NCBI RefSeq assembly: GCF_034555375.1
Contig: NZ_CP140706.1
Span: 2,099,001 to 2,163,000 of the forward strand
DNA length: 64,000 nucleotides
DNA from: Pseudomonas sp. B33.4
GTDB lineage: Bacteria; Pseudomonadota; Gammaproteobacteria; Pseudomonadales; Pseudomonadaceae
Reading direction: 5' to 3'
The position numbers and the translations under genes are program-made. Each line of letters starts with the position of its first letter. Position 1 is the stretch's first letter. Below are positions 45,401-52,439 of the stretch, piece by piece. The notes beneath the pieces were generated by a model that ran no database searches, was not told the origin of the DNA, and saw only the letters and a program-made list of their open reading frames with translations.

Positions 45401-46620
45401 GCATCGACAAAGTCCAGGGTCAATTCGCCCAGGTTCAGCGGCACCGAGTTGCCGCCGTCCGTGCGCCAGTTGAACAACACCTGGAACAACGGATTGATCT
45501 GCTGACTGCTTTGCAGTTGCAGGTCGTCGAAGCTCAGTTCCAGCGGATAGTCGGCATGGTCGAGTGCGGCCAGCGATTCGCGGCGCAGCCGCAGCAGAAA
45601 GTCCTTGCAAGGCAACTGCGGGTCAATCCGCACGCGATAGACCTGGGTGCTGACAAAGAACCCGACCAGGTCCTGAATTTCACTGCGGTTGCGTGTGGCG
45701 TTGGGCACGCCGACGGTGAAATCGTCCTGGCCACTGTAGCGGCTCAGGAGCAATTGCCAGGCGCCCAGGGCGACCACAAAGGGAGTCAAACCGTGCTGCT
45801 GGCAGAAGCGATTGAGTGCCTGCGCCAAGGTGGCGGGCAGGCTGAAGTCGTGTTTGCCGGCCGCATGGCTGTGCTGGTCGTTGCGCGCAAAGTCCACCGG
45901 CAGATCCAGCGGCGGCAACGTCTGGCCCAGATAATTCTGCCAGTACTCGGCGCTGGTCTTGCAGGCCGGGCTGTGCAGATAGTCGCCTCGTTGCCAGTCG
46001 GCATAGTCGGCGTACTGGATGGCCGGGCGCGGCAGTGGCGCGCTCATGCCCATTGCCGCTTGCGCGTAGGCGCGGGTCAGGTCCTGCATCAGAATCGCGT
46101 TGGACCAGGCGTCCGAGGCGATATGGTGCATGTTGAGCAACAGCAAGTGCTCCGTGTCGGCGACTTGCAGCAGTGTCGCGCGCATCAGTGGTGCGTGCTT
46201 CAGGTCGAAGGGCTTGGCGGCCTCTTCGCCAATGCGCTGGGCAATCTGCTGTTCGCGCGCTTCAGCGCTCAGGCCGCGCAGATCATCGAACCCCAGCAGC
46301 AGCGTTGCGTGTGCATCGACCACCTGCATGGCTACCCCGTCGATCTCGACGATCGCACTGCGCAGGACATCGTGGCGTTCGATGACTTTATTCAGCGCCA
46401 TTTCCAGATGCTGTGCTTGCAAGGCACCGCTGAGGCGCACGGCGCGTGGCAGGTTATAGGCGGCACTGTCAGGTGTCAGCTGTTGCACGAACCACAGTCG
46501 CTGTTGCGCGAAGGAGAGGGGGGCCGGGGCCGGGTGGGGACGGGCAATGATGCCTTGGGATTGCTCGCCGGCATCTGCCATCAGCAGCGCCAGTACCTCA
46601 TCATCGAGTAAGTCGTTCAT
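42448..46620 (-). CDS. pvdD: Terminal pyoverdine NRPS (C-A-T-TE)
   Basis: Start at MNDLLDDEVLALLMADAG (1390 aa); the open frame goes 38 codons further but that part lacks NRPS character. Domains: C (HHIASDA near 164, Ala in place of the usual Gly), A (TSGSTGRPKG about 641), T (GGHSIL about 1043) and a type I thioesterase (GWSLGG about 1176). The pocket reads DAEDIGTVSK; Asp235, Glu239 and Asp278 suit a basic side chain. As PvdA is encoded here and no acyltransferase for hydroxyornithine is, the last residue is probably hydroxyornithine, released by the TE as the cyclic form common at the end of pyoverdines. That is inference; Lys or Orn remain possible. It is downstream of pvdE on the same strand after 126 bases with no clear own promoter. 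The name pvdD is by position. Confidence 0.88.
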   Translation of the reverse strand: MNDLLDDEVLALLMADAGEQSQGIIARPHPAPAPLSFAQQRLWFVQQLTPDSAAYNLPRAVRLSGALQAQHLEMALNKVIERHDVLRSAIVEIDGVAMQVVDAHATLLLGFDDLRGLSAEAREQQIAQRIGEEAAKPFDLKHAPLMRATLLQVADTEHLLLLNMHHIASDAWSNAILMQDLTRAYAQAAMGMSAPLPRPAIQYADYADWQRGDYLHSPACKTSAEYWQNYLGQTLPPLDLPVDFARNDQHSHAAGKHDFSLPATLAQALNRFCQQHGLTPFVVALGAWQLLLSRYSGQDDFTVGVPNATRNRSEIQDLVGFFVSTQVYRVRIDPQLPCKDFLLRLRRESLAALDHADYPLELSFDDLQLQSSQQINPLFQVLFNWRTDGGNSVPLNLGELTLDFVDAGSGQAKFDLSLDVSYSLNRIDANIEFSRDLYSPATIERLAGHWQNLLHAITANPEIALSELPLLSDAECRQQREQWNPAVTTLPSEGVHQLFERQALATPHALALICDDVCMSYAQLNSAANGLAQTLLGYGVGPEVRVGIAVERSARMIVSLLAVLKAGGVYVPLDPEYPQERLTWMIEDSGLSVLLSQRSLRQRLPSVDAVSVLCVDELDLADSAHSDNPTCRTHGHNLAYVMFTSGSTGRPKGVGITQAALTRHAQVALQFLGLTPADRSLQFATFNFDAFVEQLYPALICGASVVLRGPEIWDSETWYQQLLDKQFTVSDLTTTYWNMLARDFAAAGVRDYGPLRQVIVGGEAMPPEGVAAWGKAGLGHVRLLNTYGPTETTVSATVLDCTDYVTGHKPLPKTMPIGRPLAGRAIYLLDSGGQPVPVGVVGELVIAGDLLARGYFQRPELTAERFMPDPFSTQGGRLYRTGDLARYRADGVIEYVGRLDHQVKIRGFRIELGEIESCLLQIPAVREALVLAREGLAGMQLIGYIVPSDGDLSSEQHDQLRAALKAELKSRLPAYMVPSHLLVLEAMPVSPTGKLDRKALPLPDISQSETRFKAPETALEQALAELWQETLHVDRVGLDDNFFELGGHSILAIQFIAALNARLGIKLALQQMLAHATVEALAQFIAMEHQQQAQCVVELSASATSAPPLFCLHPSGGIVFCYQPLAKRLSKHARTFGVMHTGFADKHAHAQTWAQMIADYTRQIIDKQADGPYRLMGWSLGGSIAMDIAAELERQGREVSFLGLVDTTLPDSLLPADLPRKPLEEENPEYFSAQNELATAVEMFSLMFAHLHEPAARFLAENPQTDLKAFYQWASQQAATSEQEMVATLDAIKQEIMNAQAFEIHDRLVKSYDAFMLPTLKVEASCWWSLSHKTLEQVLHSEQVLREHTVSGRLQGSVHSTLPHRSMIYGESLLESFEAVFLTCEAALNN

Positions 46621-46746
46621 CGGGCTCTCGTGGTTGGCAGCACCGTGAGCGCTGACGGCGTTGCCGACAGTCGGGTCCACGGCGATAAACATTCGGATTG
46701 AAGGCCGGCAGGACGGGCGTCCGGCCGGCTGCAAAGGTGCAATCGA

Positions 46747-48408
46747 TCAAGCAGTCTCGAGGGGCTTCTTGTGGGTGACCACTCGGCCTCCCTCCATCCG
46801 CACCAACTGATCGGCAACGTCGAAGTAGCGGTCATCGTGGGAGATCACGATGATGGTCTTGCCCATCTGTTTCAGCTCCGGCAGCAGCTCGGTGTAGAAG
46901 ATGCGCCGGAAGGCCGGGTCCTGATCGGCAGCCCATTCGTCGAACACCAGCACCGGACGCTCTTCCAGCCAGGCGTTGATCAACGCCAGGCGTTTGCGCT
47001 GGCCGGTAGACAGGTCGGTGGTACTGAAAACACCGTCGTTAATGCTCACCTTGTGCGCAATCTCCAGGCGTTCCAGATAGCGGCTGGTGTCGGCCGGCAC
47101 TTGTTTGTCGCCTTGTACCAGTTCATCGAACAGGTAGTAGTCGGCGAAAATCGTGGTGAACAGTTGGCGATAGTCATCGCGAGCCTGGGCATCGACCACC
47201 TGGCCATTGAGCAGGACTTCCCCGCGTTGTGGCGCATACAGGCCCAGCAACAATTTGATCAGGGTGGTTTTACCGCCGCCGTTCTCGCCGACGATAAACA
47301 CGATGTCACCCTGCGCGATGTCCAGATTGACCGGCCCCAGCTCGAACGCTGCGCTGCCTTGAACCGGCGGGAAGGCGTAGTGCACGTTATGCAGTTGCAA
47401 CTGTTGTACCGCCGTTTTGCTCGCCGCAGCGCAGTCGCGCAGGAGCAAGTGCGGTTCCGGCGAAGAAAACTGTTCGGCCAGCTCGGCGATGCGTTTGAAG
47501 GCAATGTTCGCGCGACTGACCACCGGCAACGTGGTGACCAGGTATTCCAGTGGGCCTTTCATGTACAGCAGCACCAGCACGAAGCCGCTGAGCACGGCTT
47601 TATCGGTACCGAGCCAGAACGATTGCAGGGCCAGGGCCAGACCGATCACCACGAAAAACAGCATCGAGCCAAAGGTTTTCGCCACCACGAACGTGTTGAT
47701 GGAGCGGATGTGCGTGTTGCAGATGTAATCCGCCGTGCCCTCGATGCGCTGGCTGAACATGCGTTGGCGGCGCGGGCGATGAATACGCAGTTCCTTGGCA
47801 CCCGCGGCGATCGCGCTGTAGTGCTTCTGCAGTTCGTCTTCGGCTTCGCGCGCCGCTTCGAAACCTTTGATGCCTTTGGCCCGGGCAATGTATTGGACGA
47901 CGGTGCCGATCACGATCGCGATCAACAGCAGGGCAAACATCGGCAGGGACAGGTAGGCCAGGTAACCCAGGCAACCGAGGGTGACGGTAAAAGCGATCGC
48001 CAGTGGCGCAAAGGAAAACGCGAAATCGCTGACAGTGTCGACGTCATGGGTCAGCACCGGAATCAGGCGATGACTGCGAAACCTCTCGATCTGCTCGATG
48101 GGCGCCAGCAGGACTTTTTCGCCGAGTGATTTACGCAGGCCGGCGATGATGTGCTGGCCGACATGGTTGGTGCCGATGTCCGACAGAATCGAAGTCAACA
48201 GGGCGAACGCGCAGAGGCCGGCAAACGTCAGGAGTACGGTGGCCGACGGAACGCCGCTGCCGTTCAGGGCTTTGTTGATGGTCGCCAGCAGGGCAGTGAC
48301 GCTGACGCCACCGAGCATGCCGAGCAGGATCGACAGCGCCACGACGACCCGGTAAGGCTTGAGCAGGCCGAGGACTTCACTGATGGCTCCGCGCGATTTT
48401 GTGGTCAT
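46747..48408 (-). CDS. pvdE: Pyoverdine precursor ABC exporter PvdE
   Basis: A fused membrane/ATPase exporter of 553 aa from MTTKSRGAISEVLGLLKPYR (the frame opens 11 codons earlier). About six hydrophobic segments fill residues 15-300. The nucleotide-binding domain has Walker A GENGGGKTT near 370, an atypical signature LSTGQRKRLALINAWLEE in place of LSGGQ, and Walker B PVLVFDEWAADQDP. PvdE moves the acylated ferribactin precursor from cytoplasm to periplasm, where PvdN, M, O and P act. A PvdS-type box is upstream, inside a terminator-like hairpin after pvdO. In P. aeruginosa pvdF lies next to pvdE; it is absent here. Confidence 0.93.
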   Translation of the reverse strand: MTTKSRGAISEVLGLLKPYRVVVALSILLGMLGGVSVTALLATINKALNGSGVPSATVLLTFAGLCAFALLTSILSDIGTNHVGQHIIAGLRKSLGEKVLLAPIEQIERFRSHRLIPVLTHDVDTVSDFAFSFAPLAIAFTVTLGCLGYLAYLSLPMFALLLIAIVIGTVVQYIARAKGIKGFEAAREAEDELQKHYSAIAAGAKELRIHRPRRQRMFSQRIEGTADYICNTHIRSINTFVVAKTFGSMLFFVVIGLALALQSFWLGTDKAVLSGFVLVLLYMKGPLEYLVTTLPVVSRANIAFKRIAELAEQFSSPEPHLLLRDCAAASKTAVQQLQLHNVHYAFPPVQGSAAFELGPVNLDIAQGDIVFIVGENGGGKTTLIKLLLGLYAPQRGEVLLNGQVVDAQARDDYRQLFTTIFADYYLFDELVQGDKQVPADTSRYLERLEIAHKVSINDGVFSTTDLSTGQRKRLALINAWLEERPVLVFDEWAADQDPAFRRIFYTELLPELKQMGKTIIVISHDDRYFDVADQLVRMEGGRVVTHKKPLETA

Positions 48409-48468
48409 GGAGGTTTCCGCTTCTAGTGCCGCTAACGGCATCGTTTCAAGGATTGGGCTGGTTAAAAG

Positions 48469-48492
48469 ACGAAACCCGTGGGCGGCGATTTA
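48469..48492 (-). promoter_or_regulatory. pvdE: PvdS iron-starvation box for pvdE
   Basis: On the minus strand TAAAT (48492-48488), 16 bases, CGT (48471-48469): perfect match and spacing, 60 bases before the pvdE start at 48408. It overlaps the hairpin at 48472-48507. Confidence 0.8.
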
Positions 48493-48507
48493 GCCGACCA
48501 CGGGTTT
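48472..48507 (-). terminator. Hairpin after pvdO, overlapping the pvdE promoter
   Basis: AAACCCGTGG and CCACGGGTTT pair at the base, followed by a mismatch and a CGGC/GCCG extension; the TAAAT -35 element of pvdE falls in the loop. On the minus strand the hairpin is followed by CGTCTTTT, a modest T-run, so it may end the pvdMNO transcript. Confidence 0.65.
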
Positions 48508-48570
48508 ATCGAGGCTGAAGCGACGAGCGAGCGCCCAGCGCCGCCGTGGCGGCTGCCGTTACCGCTGTCC

Positions 48571-49485
48571 TTACAGATCGCGCGCGACGCGAAATCCGAT
48601 CCAGTCGCCGCGGGTGTCGCTGTAGGTGGCGTTGCGGTTGCCCGAGCGCGAAAACACCGGTGCTTCACCCCAGTCGTTGCCGCGGATGCGGCGAATCTTG
48701 CAGTCACCGGTCAGCCAGGCGCTGCCATCACTCGGCGCGCCGACATAGTTTTCGTTGTAGCAGTCGGCGGTCCATTCGTAGATGTTGCCGTGCATGTCGT
48801 AGACGCCGAAGGCATTGGCCGGGAACTTGCCCGCCGGCGCGGTGAAGTTGTAGCCGTCGGCGGCGCCATAGGTGTTGGCGTGTCTGGCGATGCTGTATTC
48901 CTTGCCCTCATCGAAGGGGAACGGGAAAGGCCCGGTGCTACCGGCACGGGCGGCGTATTCACGCAGCGATTCGCTGACCAGTCGATACGATTTAGCGGTT
49001 TTCTTCGACAGCCAGGCGACGTAGGCCTCGGCTTCGGGGAAATCCATGCACACCGCCGGATGCTTGTCGGTGTACTGCTTTTTCGGATCGCTGCCCGCGT
49101 AGTCGGGAATACCGGCCTTGCACGCGCGGCCCGGGCGTTTGTCGCCGTCGGGCATCTGATAACCGGTGTCGGCGAGGTAGGCGTCCCATTGCCCTTTGAG
49201 CACCTGGAAACGACTGATGGCCAGCGGTTTGGCAAAGGTCACCGGGTGCATCGGACCTTCGTCCGGCTCGCGGCCGACTTCGTCATCCGGGGTGCCCATG
49301 GTGAAGGTGCCGGTGGGCAGCACGACCATTTCCGGGCAGTCCTTGCAGTCCTTGAAGACTTTGCCCGGTTTGAGCGGTTCGGCCGCTTGCGCCAGCCCCG
49401 GCAAGGCACAACCGAGCAATGCAGCCAGACCGAGCGCGGGCAACGCTTTCAAGGAAAAATTACGCAGTTCACTACTGTTCATCAT
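48571..49485 (-). CDS. pvdO: Pyoverdine maturation protein PvdO
   Basis: A 304-aa periplasmic protein of the formylglycine-generating-enzyme/sulfatase-modifying family. A signal peptide (FSLKALPALGLAALLGCALPGLAQA) precedes the mature part. The fold is recognised by MVVLPTGTFTMGTPDDEVGREPDEGPMHPVTF near 55-85, YRLVSESLREYAARAGS near 167 and the C-terminal RGNDWGEAPVFSRSGNRN...GFRVARDL. In pyoverdine synthesis PvdO is needed for the final oxidation of dihydropyoverdine to the fluorescent chromophore. It is 43 bases downstream of pvdN in the pvdMNO operon. Confidence 0.92.
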   Translation of the reverse strand: MMNSSELRNFSLKALPALGLAALLGCALPGLAQAAEPLKPGKVFKDCKDCPEMVVLPTGTFTMGTPDDEVGREPDEGPMHPVTFAKPLAISRFQVLKGQWDAYLADTGYQMPDGDKRPGRACKAGIPDYAGSDPKKQYTDKHPAVCMDFPEAEAYVAWLSKKTAKSYRLVSESLREYAARAGSTGPFPFPFDEGKEYSIARHANTYGAADGYNFTAPAGKFPANAFGVYDMHGNIYEWTADCYNENYVGAPSDGSAWLTGDCKIRRIRGNDWGEAPVFSRSGNRNATYSDTRGDWIGFRVARDL

Positions 49486-49528
49486 GATTCTCGATAACAG
49501 GTTGAAAGGAAACGGGGGAGCGGGGCGC

Positions 49529-50821
49529 CTACAGCTGTTTGGCCAATAGCGCCATCAAGCGATCGATTTGCGCTTCGTCGTTGAGCAGGCCCGGTGCGGT
49601 ACGAATCACCGGACCCACATCGCGGTTCACGGCGTCGGCAACCACGCGGTTCTGCATCAGGTACGCGGCGACTTTGTCGCTGTCCTGGCCCTTGACTCGA
49701 AAGAAGGTAAAACCGGCCGACAGTTGCGGGCTCAGCGGGGTGACGAGTTCGATTTGCGGGTGTTCCAGCAGGCGCTTCTTCAGGTAGCTGTTGAGCGCGT
49801 GGATACGCGCTTCGACCTCGGCCTTGCCCAGTTGCAGGTGCAGCTTGAAGGCTTCGTCCAGCGCCCAGCGATACTCGAAGGAGTGATAGCCACCGGGCGT
49901 CATGGTGGTGGAAAAGGCTGTGGCCTCGGAGAAGGTCGGGGTGATCGGCGTTACGTATTTGACCTCCTCGAAACGGCTGCAGACGATGCCGGTGCCGCGC
50001 GGGCCAAACATCCACTTGTGGGTGCCGGCGATGAAGAAGTCACAGTTCATCTGCGCGAAGCTCAGGTTGTCGACGCCGAAACCGTGCACGCCGTCGACCA
50101 CATAAATGATCCGGTCAGCATCGCTGCGGCCACGGTTGTGCTTGTCGACGATGGCGCCGATGTCACCGATCGGCAGCTTCACGCCGCTGCCCGAATGCAC
50201 CCAGCACATGCCCAGCACGCGGGTTTCAGGGCGGATGGCAGTGTCGATGGCGGCGAGGATTTCGGCTGTGGTCGCGGTCTGCGGATCCTTGAACAGACGG
50301 ATCTTGCGCACCTGCGTGCCTTCACGTTCCTTGCGCAAGGCGAGGATGGTGTGGGTGGCATAGTGTTCGTGGGCGGTGGTGAGGATTTCCTGATCGGGGC
50401 GCACATGCACACCGCCGTAAATCATCGTCAGACCTTCAGTGGTGCTGCCGGTCAGGGCGATCTGTTTGGCGTTGGCTTGCAGGTATTGGCCGGCCCAGAC
50501 GCGCACGTTTTCCTCGCGCTGCTCGATCACGCCGAGGTCCCAATCCATGGCCAGGCCGGGATTTTTGTCGAGGGCGGCGCGATGCCGTTCGATCGCTTCG
50601 CGCACCGGTTTCGGGTGCGAGGTGATCAGGAAGTTGGAAAAGTGCAGGTAGTCCGGATCCTGGTCGAACAGTTGCTGCAACTGCGTCCACTTGCTGCGCG
50701 GCATTGGCGCAGCGGGCGCAGCCGTGGCGGCAGCGCTGGCGATGTTCGGCAGGCTTGCGCCCAGTGGCAGCGCAGCGGCGAGCAGTCCGGCCTGTTTCAG
50801 AAAATCACGACGATTACTCAT
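49529..50821 (-). CDS. pvdN: Pyoverdine maturation aminotransferase-like PvdN
   Basis: A 430-aa PLP-dependent protein of the class V aminotransferase fold. The N-terminus NRRDFLKQAGLLAAALPLGASLPNIASA is a twin-arginine (Tat) signal, fitting export of a folded cofactor enzyme. The PLP lysine is in FIAGTHKWMFGPRGTG near 268, and VDGVHGFG near 243 carries the Asp that holds the pyridine ring. PvdN converts the chromophore-attached glutamate side chain to succinamide in the periplasm. Its ATG overlaps the pvdM stop by four bases (ATGA). Confidence 0.93.
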   Translation of the reverse strand: MSNRRDFLKQAGLLAAALPLGASLPNIASAAATAAPAAPMPRSKWTQLQQLFDQDPDYLHFSNFLITSHPKPVREAIERHRAALDKNPGLAMDWDLGVIEQREENVRVWAGQYLQANAKQIALTGSTTEGLTMIYGGVHVRPDQEILTTAHEHYATHTILALRKEREGTQVRKIRLFKDPQTATTAEILAAIDTAIRPETRVLGMCWVHSGSGVKLPIGDIGAIVDKHNRGRSDADRIIYVVDGVHGFGVDNLSFAQMNCDFFIAGTHKWMFGPRGTGIVCSRFEEVKYVTPITPTFSEATAFSTTMTPGGYHSFEYRWALDEAFKLHLQLGKAEVEARIHALNSYLKKRLLEHPQIELVTPLSPQLSAGFTFFRVKGQDSDKVAAYLMQNRVVADAVNRDVGPVIRTAPGLLNDEAQIDRLMALLAKQL

Positions 50822-52188
50822 GGCTGCGTCGTTCCCTGCGCGTTGGCCAGCGCCGGTTTCGCGGCTTTTTCGACCTGATCCCAGACGCGCAGGAAGTTGC
50901 CGCCCCAGAGTTTGCCGATGTCGGCTTCGGAGTAACCGCGTGACAGCAGTTCAGCGGTGACATTGCGGATCTCGCCGACGTTCTGGAAACCTTTGACGCC
51001 GCCGCCCTCATTGAAGTCGGAGCTGATGCCGACATGGTCGATGCCGATCTTGCGCACGGCGTATTCGATGGCGTCGCCGAAATCCTTGAGGCTGGCCTTC
51101 GGTTCGTCTTCGAGGATCGCGTAGAGGCGGCTGGCGTACAGGCCGAATTTCGTTTCGGACCAGGCCGCAATGATCGGGTCGCCCGGCATCAGCGCCATCG
51201 CCAGGTTCGGCAGTGGCGGCAAGTCGAATTCCTTGCGCAGCTCGTTGAGGCGATCCTGGGTCTTCTGGGTCAGCGGCCGCAGGTACTGCGAGAACGCGAC
51301 GATTTGCACCACGCCGCCGCTGTTCTTGATCAACTGCATCTCTTTGTCGCTGAGGTTGCGTGGGATGTCGACCATCGCGCGCGGTGCCGAGTGCGAGGCA
51401 ATCAGCGGCGTACGGCTCAGTTGTGCGACTTGTTCGAGGGCCTTGGTCGACATCTGTGACACGTCGATGATCACGCCCAGATCATTGAGGCGCTTGACCG
51501 CCTGCTTGCCCAGATCGGAGAGGCCGTCGAGGGCGTCCGGTGAGTCATTGAGAAATGGCAGTGGGCGAGACGAATCCGCCCAGTCGTTGTTGCCGATGTA
51601 GCTGAAGCCGAACATGCGCATGCCGCGCGCCGTCCACAGGTCCAGCAGGTTCAAGTCATGGCCCAGCGGATAGGCGTTGAGCATGCTGATGAAAATCGCG
51701 AACTTGCCTTCGCCGTGCAGGCGGCGCATGTCGTCCGGGGTATAGGCGATCGCGACTTGATTGGGGTAGTCGCGAACCATGCCGGAGATGATCCGGTAGC
51801 GGATTTCCTGCTGGTTGCGTGCTTCGTCGATGAAGCCGGCAGTCGGTTTGTGGGGGGCATCGGGGCCGTTCCACATTTCCGGCCAGCCGAAAATGGTCAG
51901 CGCCGCGCCAGACAAGCGACCGCGACTGGTTTTGGCCAGATCGAACTGGCCGGAGCCATCCTTGTCGGCTTCGTGACCGTCGGTGCCGAAGTTCTGCATC
52001 AGGCTGACATGGCTGTCGAAAGAGAGCATGCGTTCGTGCAGTTCATCTGCCTGTTTCACAATCTTGGCGTCATAGCCAAGGTCGTCCTTGAACCAGTGAT
52101 GCCAAGCGGCAAAGCCTGCACCGGCGCTGATCGCCAGGGCTAAGGGCAGGCCGATGAATAGAGCCTTTTTCGAACGTGGTTTTGTCAT
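50818..52188 (-). CDS. pvdM: Periplasmic dipeptidase-like PvdM
   Basis: Start at MTKPRSKKALFIG (456 aa), six bases after a GAG; in-frame ATGs at 52194 and 52212 are alternatives without a better ribosome site. A single N-terminal hydrophobic segment (about 9-27) exports or anchors it. The rest is a renal-dipeptidase (M19) fold: SFDSHVSLMQNF near 50, LIASHSAPRAMVDIPRNLSD near 270 and HVGISSDFNEGG near 395. The first zinc motif of active enzymes (HxD) reads HVS, so ordinary dipeptidase chemistry may be lost. PvdM is needed together with PvdP for oxidation of ferribactin. First gene of the pvdMNO operon, with a PvdS box upstream. Confidence 0.9.
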   Translation of the reverse strand: MTKPRSKKALFIGLPLALAISAGAGFAAWHHWFKDDLGYDAKIVKQADELHERMLSFDSHVSLMQNFGTDGHEADKDGSGQFDLAKTSRGRLSGAALTIFGWPEMWNGPDAPHKPTAGFIDEARNQQEIRYRIISGMVRDYPNQVAIAYTPDDMRRLHGEGKFAIFISMLNAYPLGHDLNLLDLWTARGMRMFGFSYIGNNDWADSSRPLPFLNDSPDALDGLSDLGKQAVKRLNDLGVIIDVSQMSTKALEQVAQLSRTPLIASHSAPRAMVDIPRNLSDKEMQLIKNSGGVVQIVAFSQYLRPLTQKTQDRLNELRKEFDLPPLPNLAMALMPGDPIIAAWSETKFGLYASRLYAILEDEPKASLKDFGDAIEYAVRKIGIDHVGISSDFNEGGGVKGFQNVGEIRNVTAELLSRGYSEADIGKLWGGNFLRVWDQVEKAAKPALANAQGTTQP

Positions 52189-52249
52189 TGCCATCTCAGT
52201 CGGGTTCGCCATCGAGGTGCAGGCGCAAAGCCTTTGCTATCTGGGAAGA

Positions 52250-52273
52250 ACGAGTGGATGGCCGTGGAATTTA
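52250..52273 (-). promoter_or_regulatory. pvdM: PvdS iron-starvation box for pvdMNO
   Basis: On the minus strand TAAAT (52273-52269), 16 bases, CGT (52252-52250): perfect, 61 bases before the pvdM start. Confidence 0.82.
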
Positions 52274-52285
52274 GCTTGCCAGGTT

Positions 52286-52360
52286 AAAAGATCGCAGCCT
52301 TCGGCAGCTCCTGCAGGGATATACATTCGATGTAGGAGCTGCCGAAGGCTGCGATCTTTT
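52286..52360. repeat. Long inverted repeat between pvdM and pvdP promoters
   Basis: Thirty-base arms (52286-52315 and 52331-52360) with a single mismatch, of the AGCTGCCGAAGGCTGCGATC type, also present at 10139-10238. It fills the space between the two divergent PvdS boxes and would isolate the two promoters or form a cruciform. Confidence 0.85.
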
Positions 52361-52370
52361 CAAACCCACA

Positions 52371-52394
52371 TAAATTTACCCGCGCAACAAACGT
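52371..52394 (+). promoter_or_regulatory. pvdP: PvdS iron-starvation box for pvdP
   Basis: TAAAT (52371-52375), 16 bases, CGT (52392-52394): perfect, 45 bases before the chosen pvdP start. Confidence 0.82.
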
Positions 52395-52439
52395 TCTAGC
52401 TTGGATAAAGCCTGCTTCATGGCTGACACAGGTAGGGCA

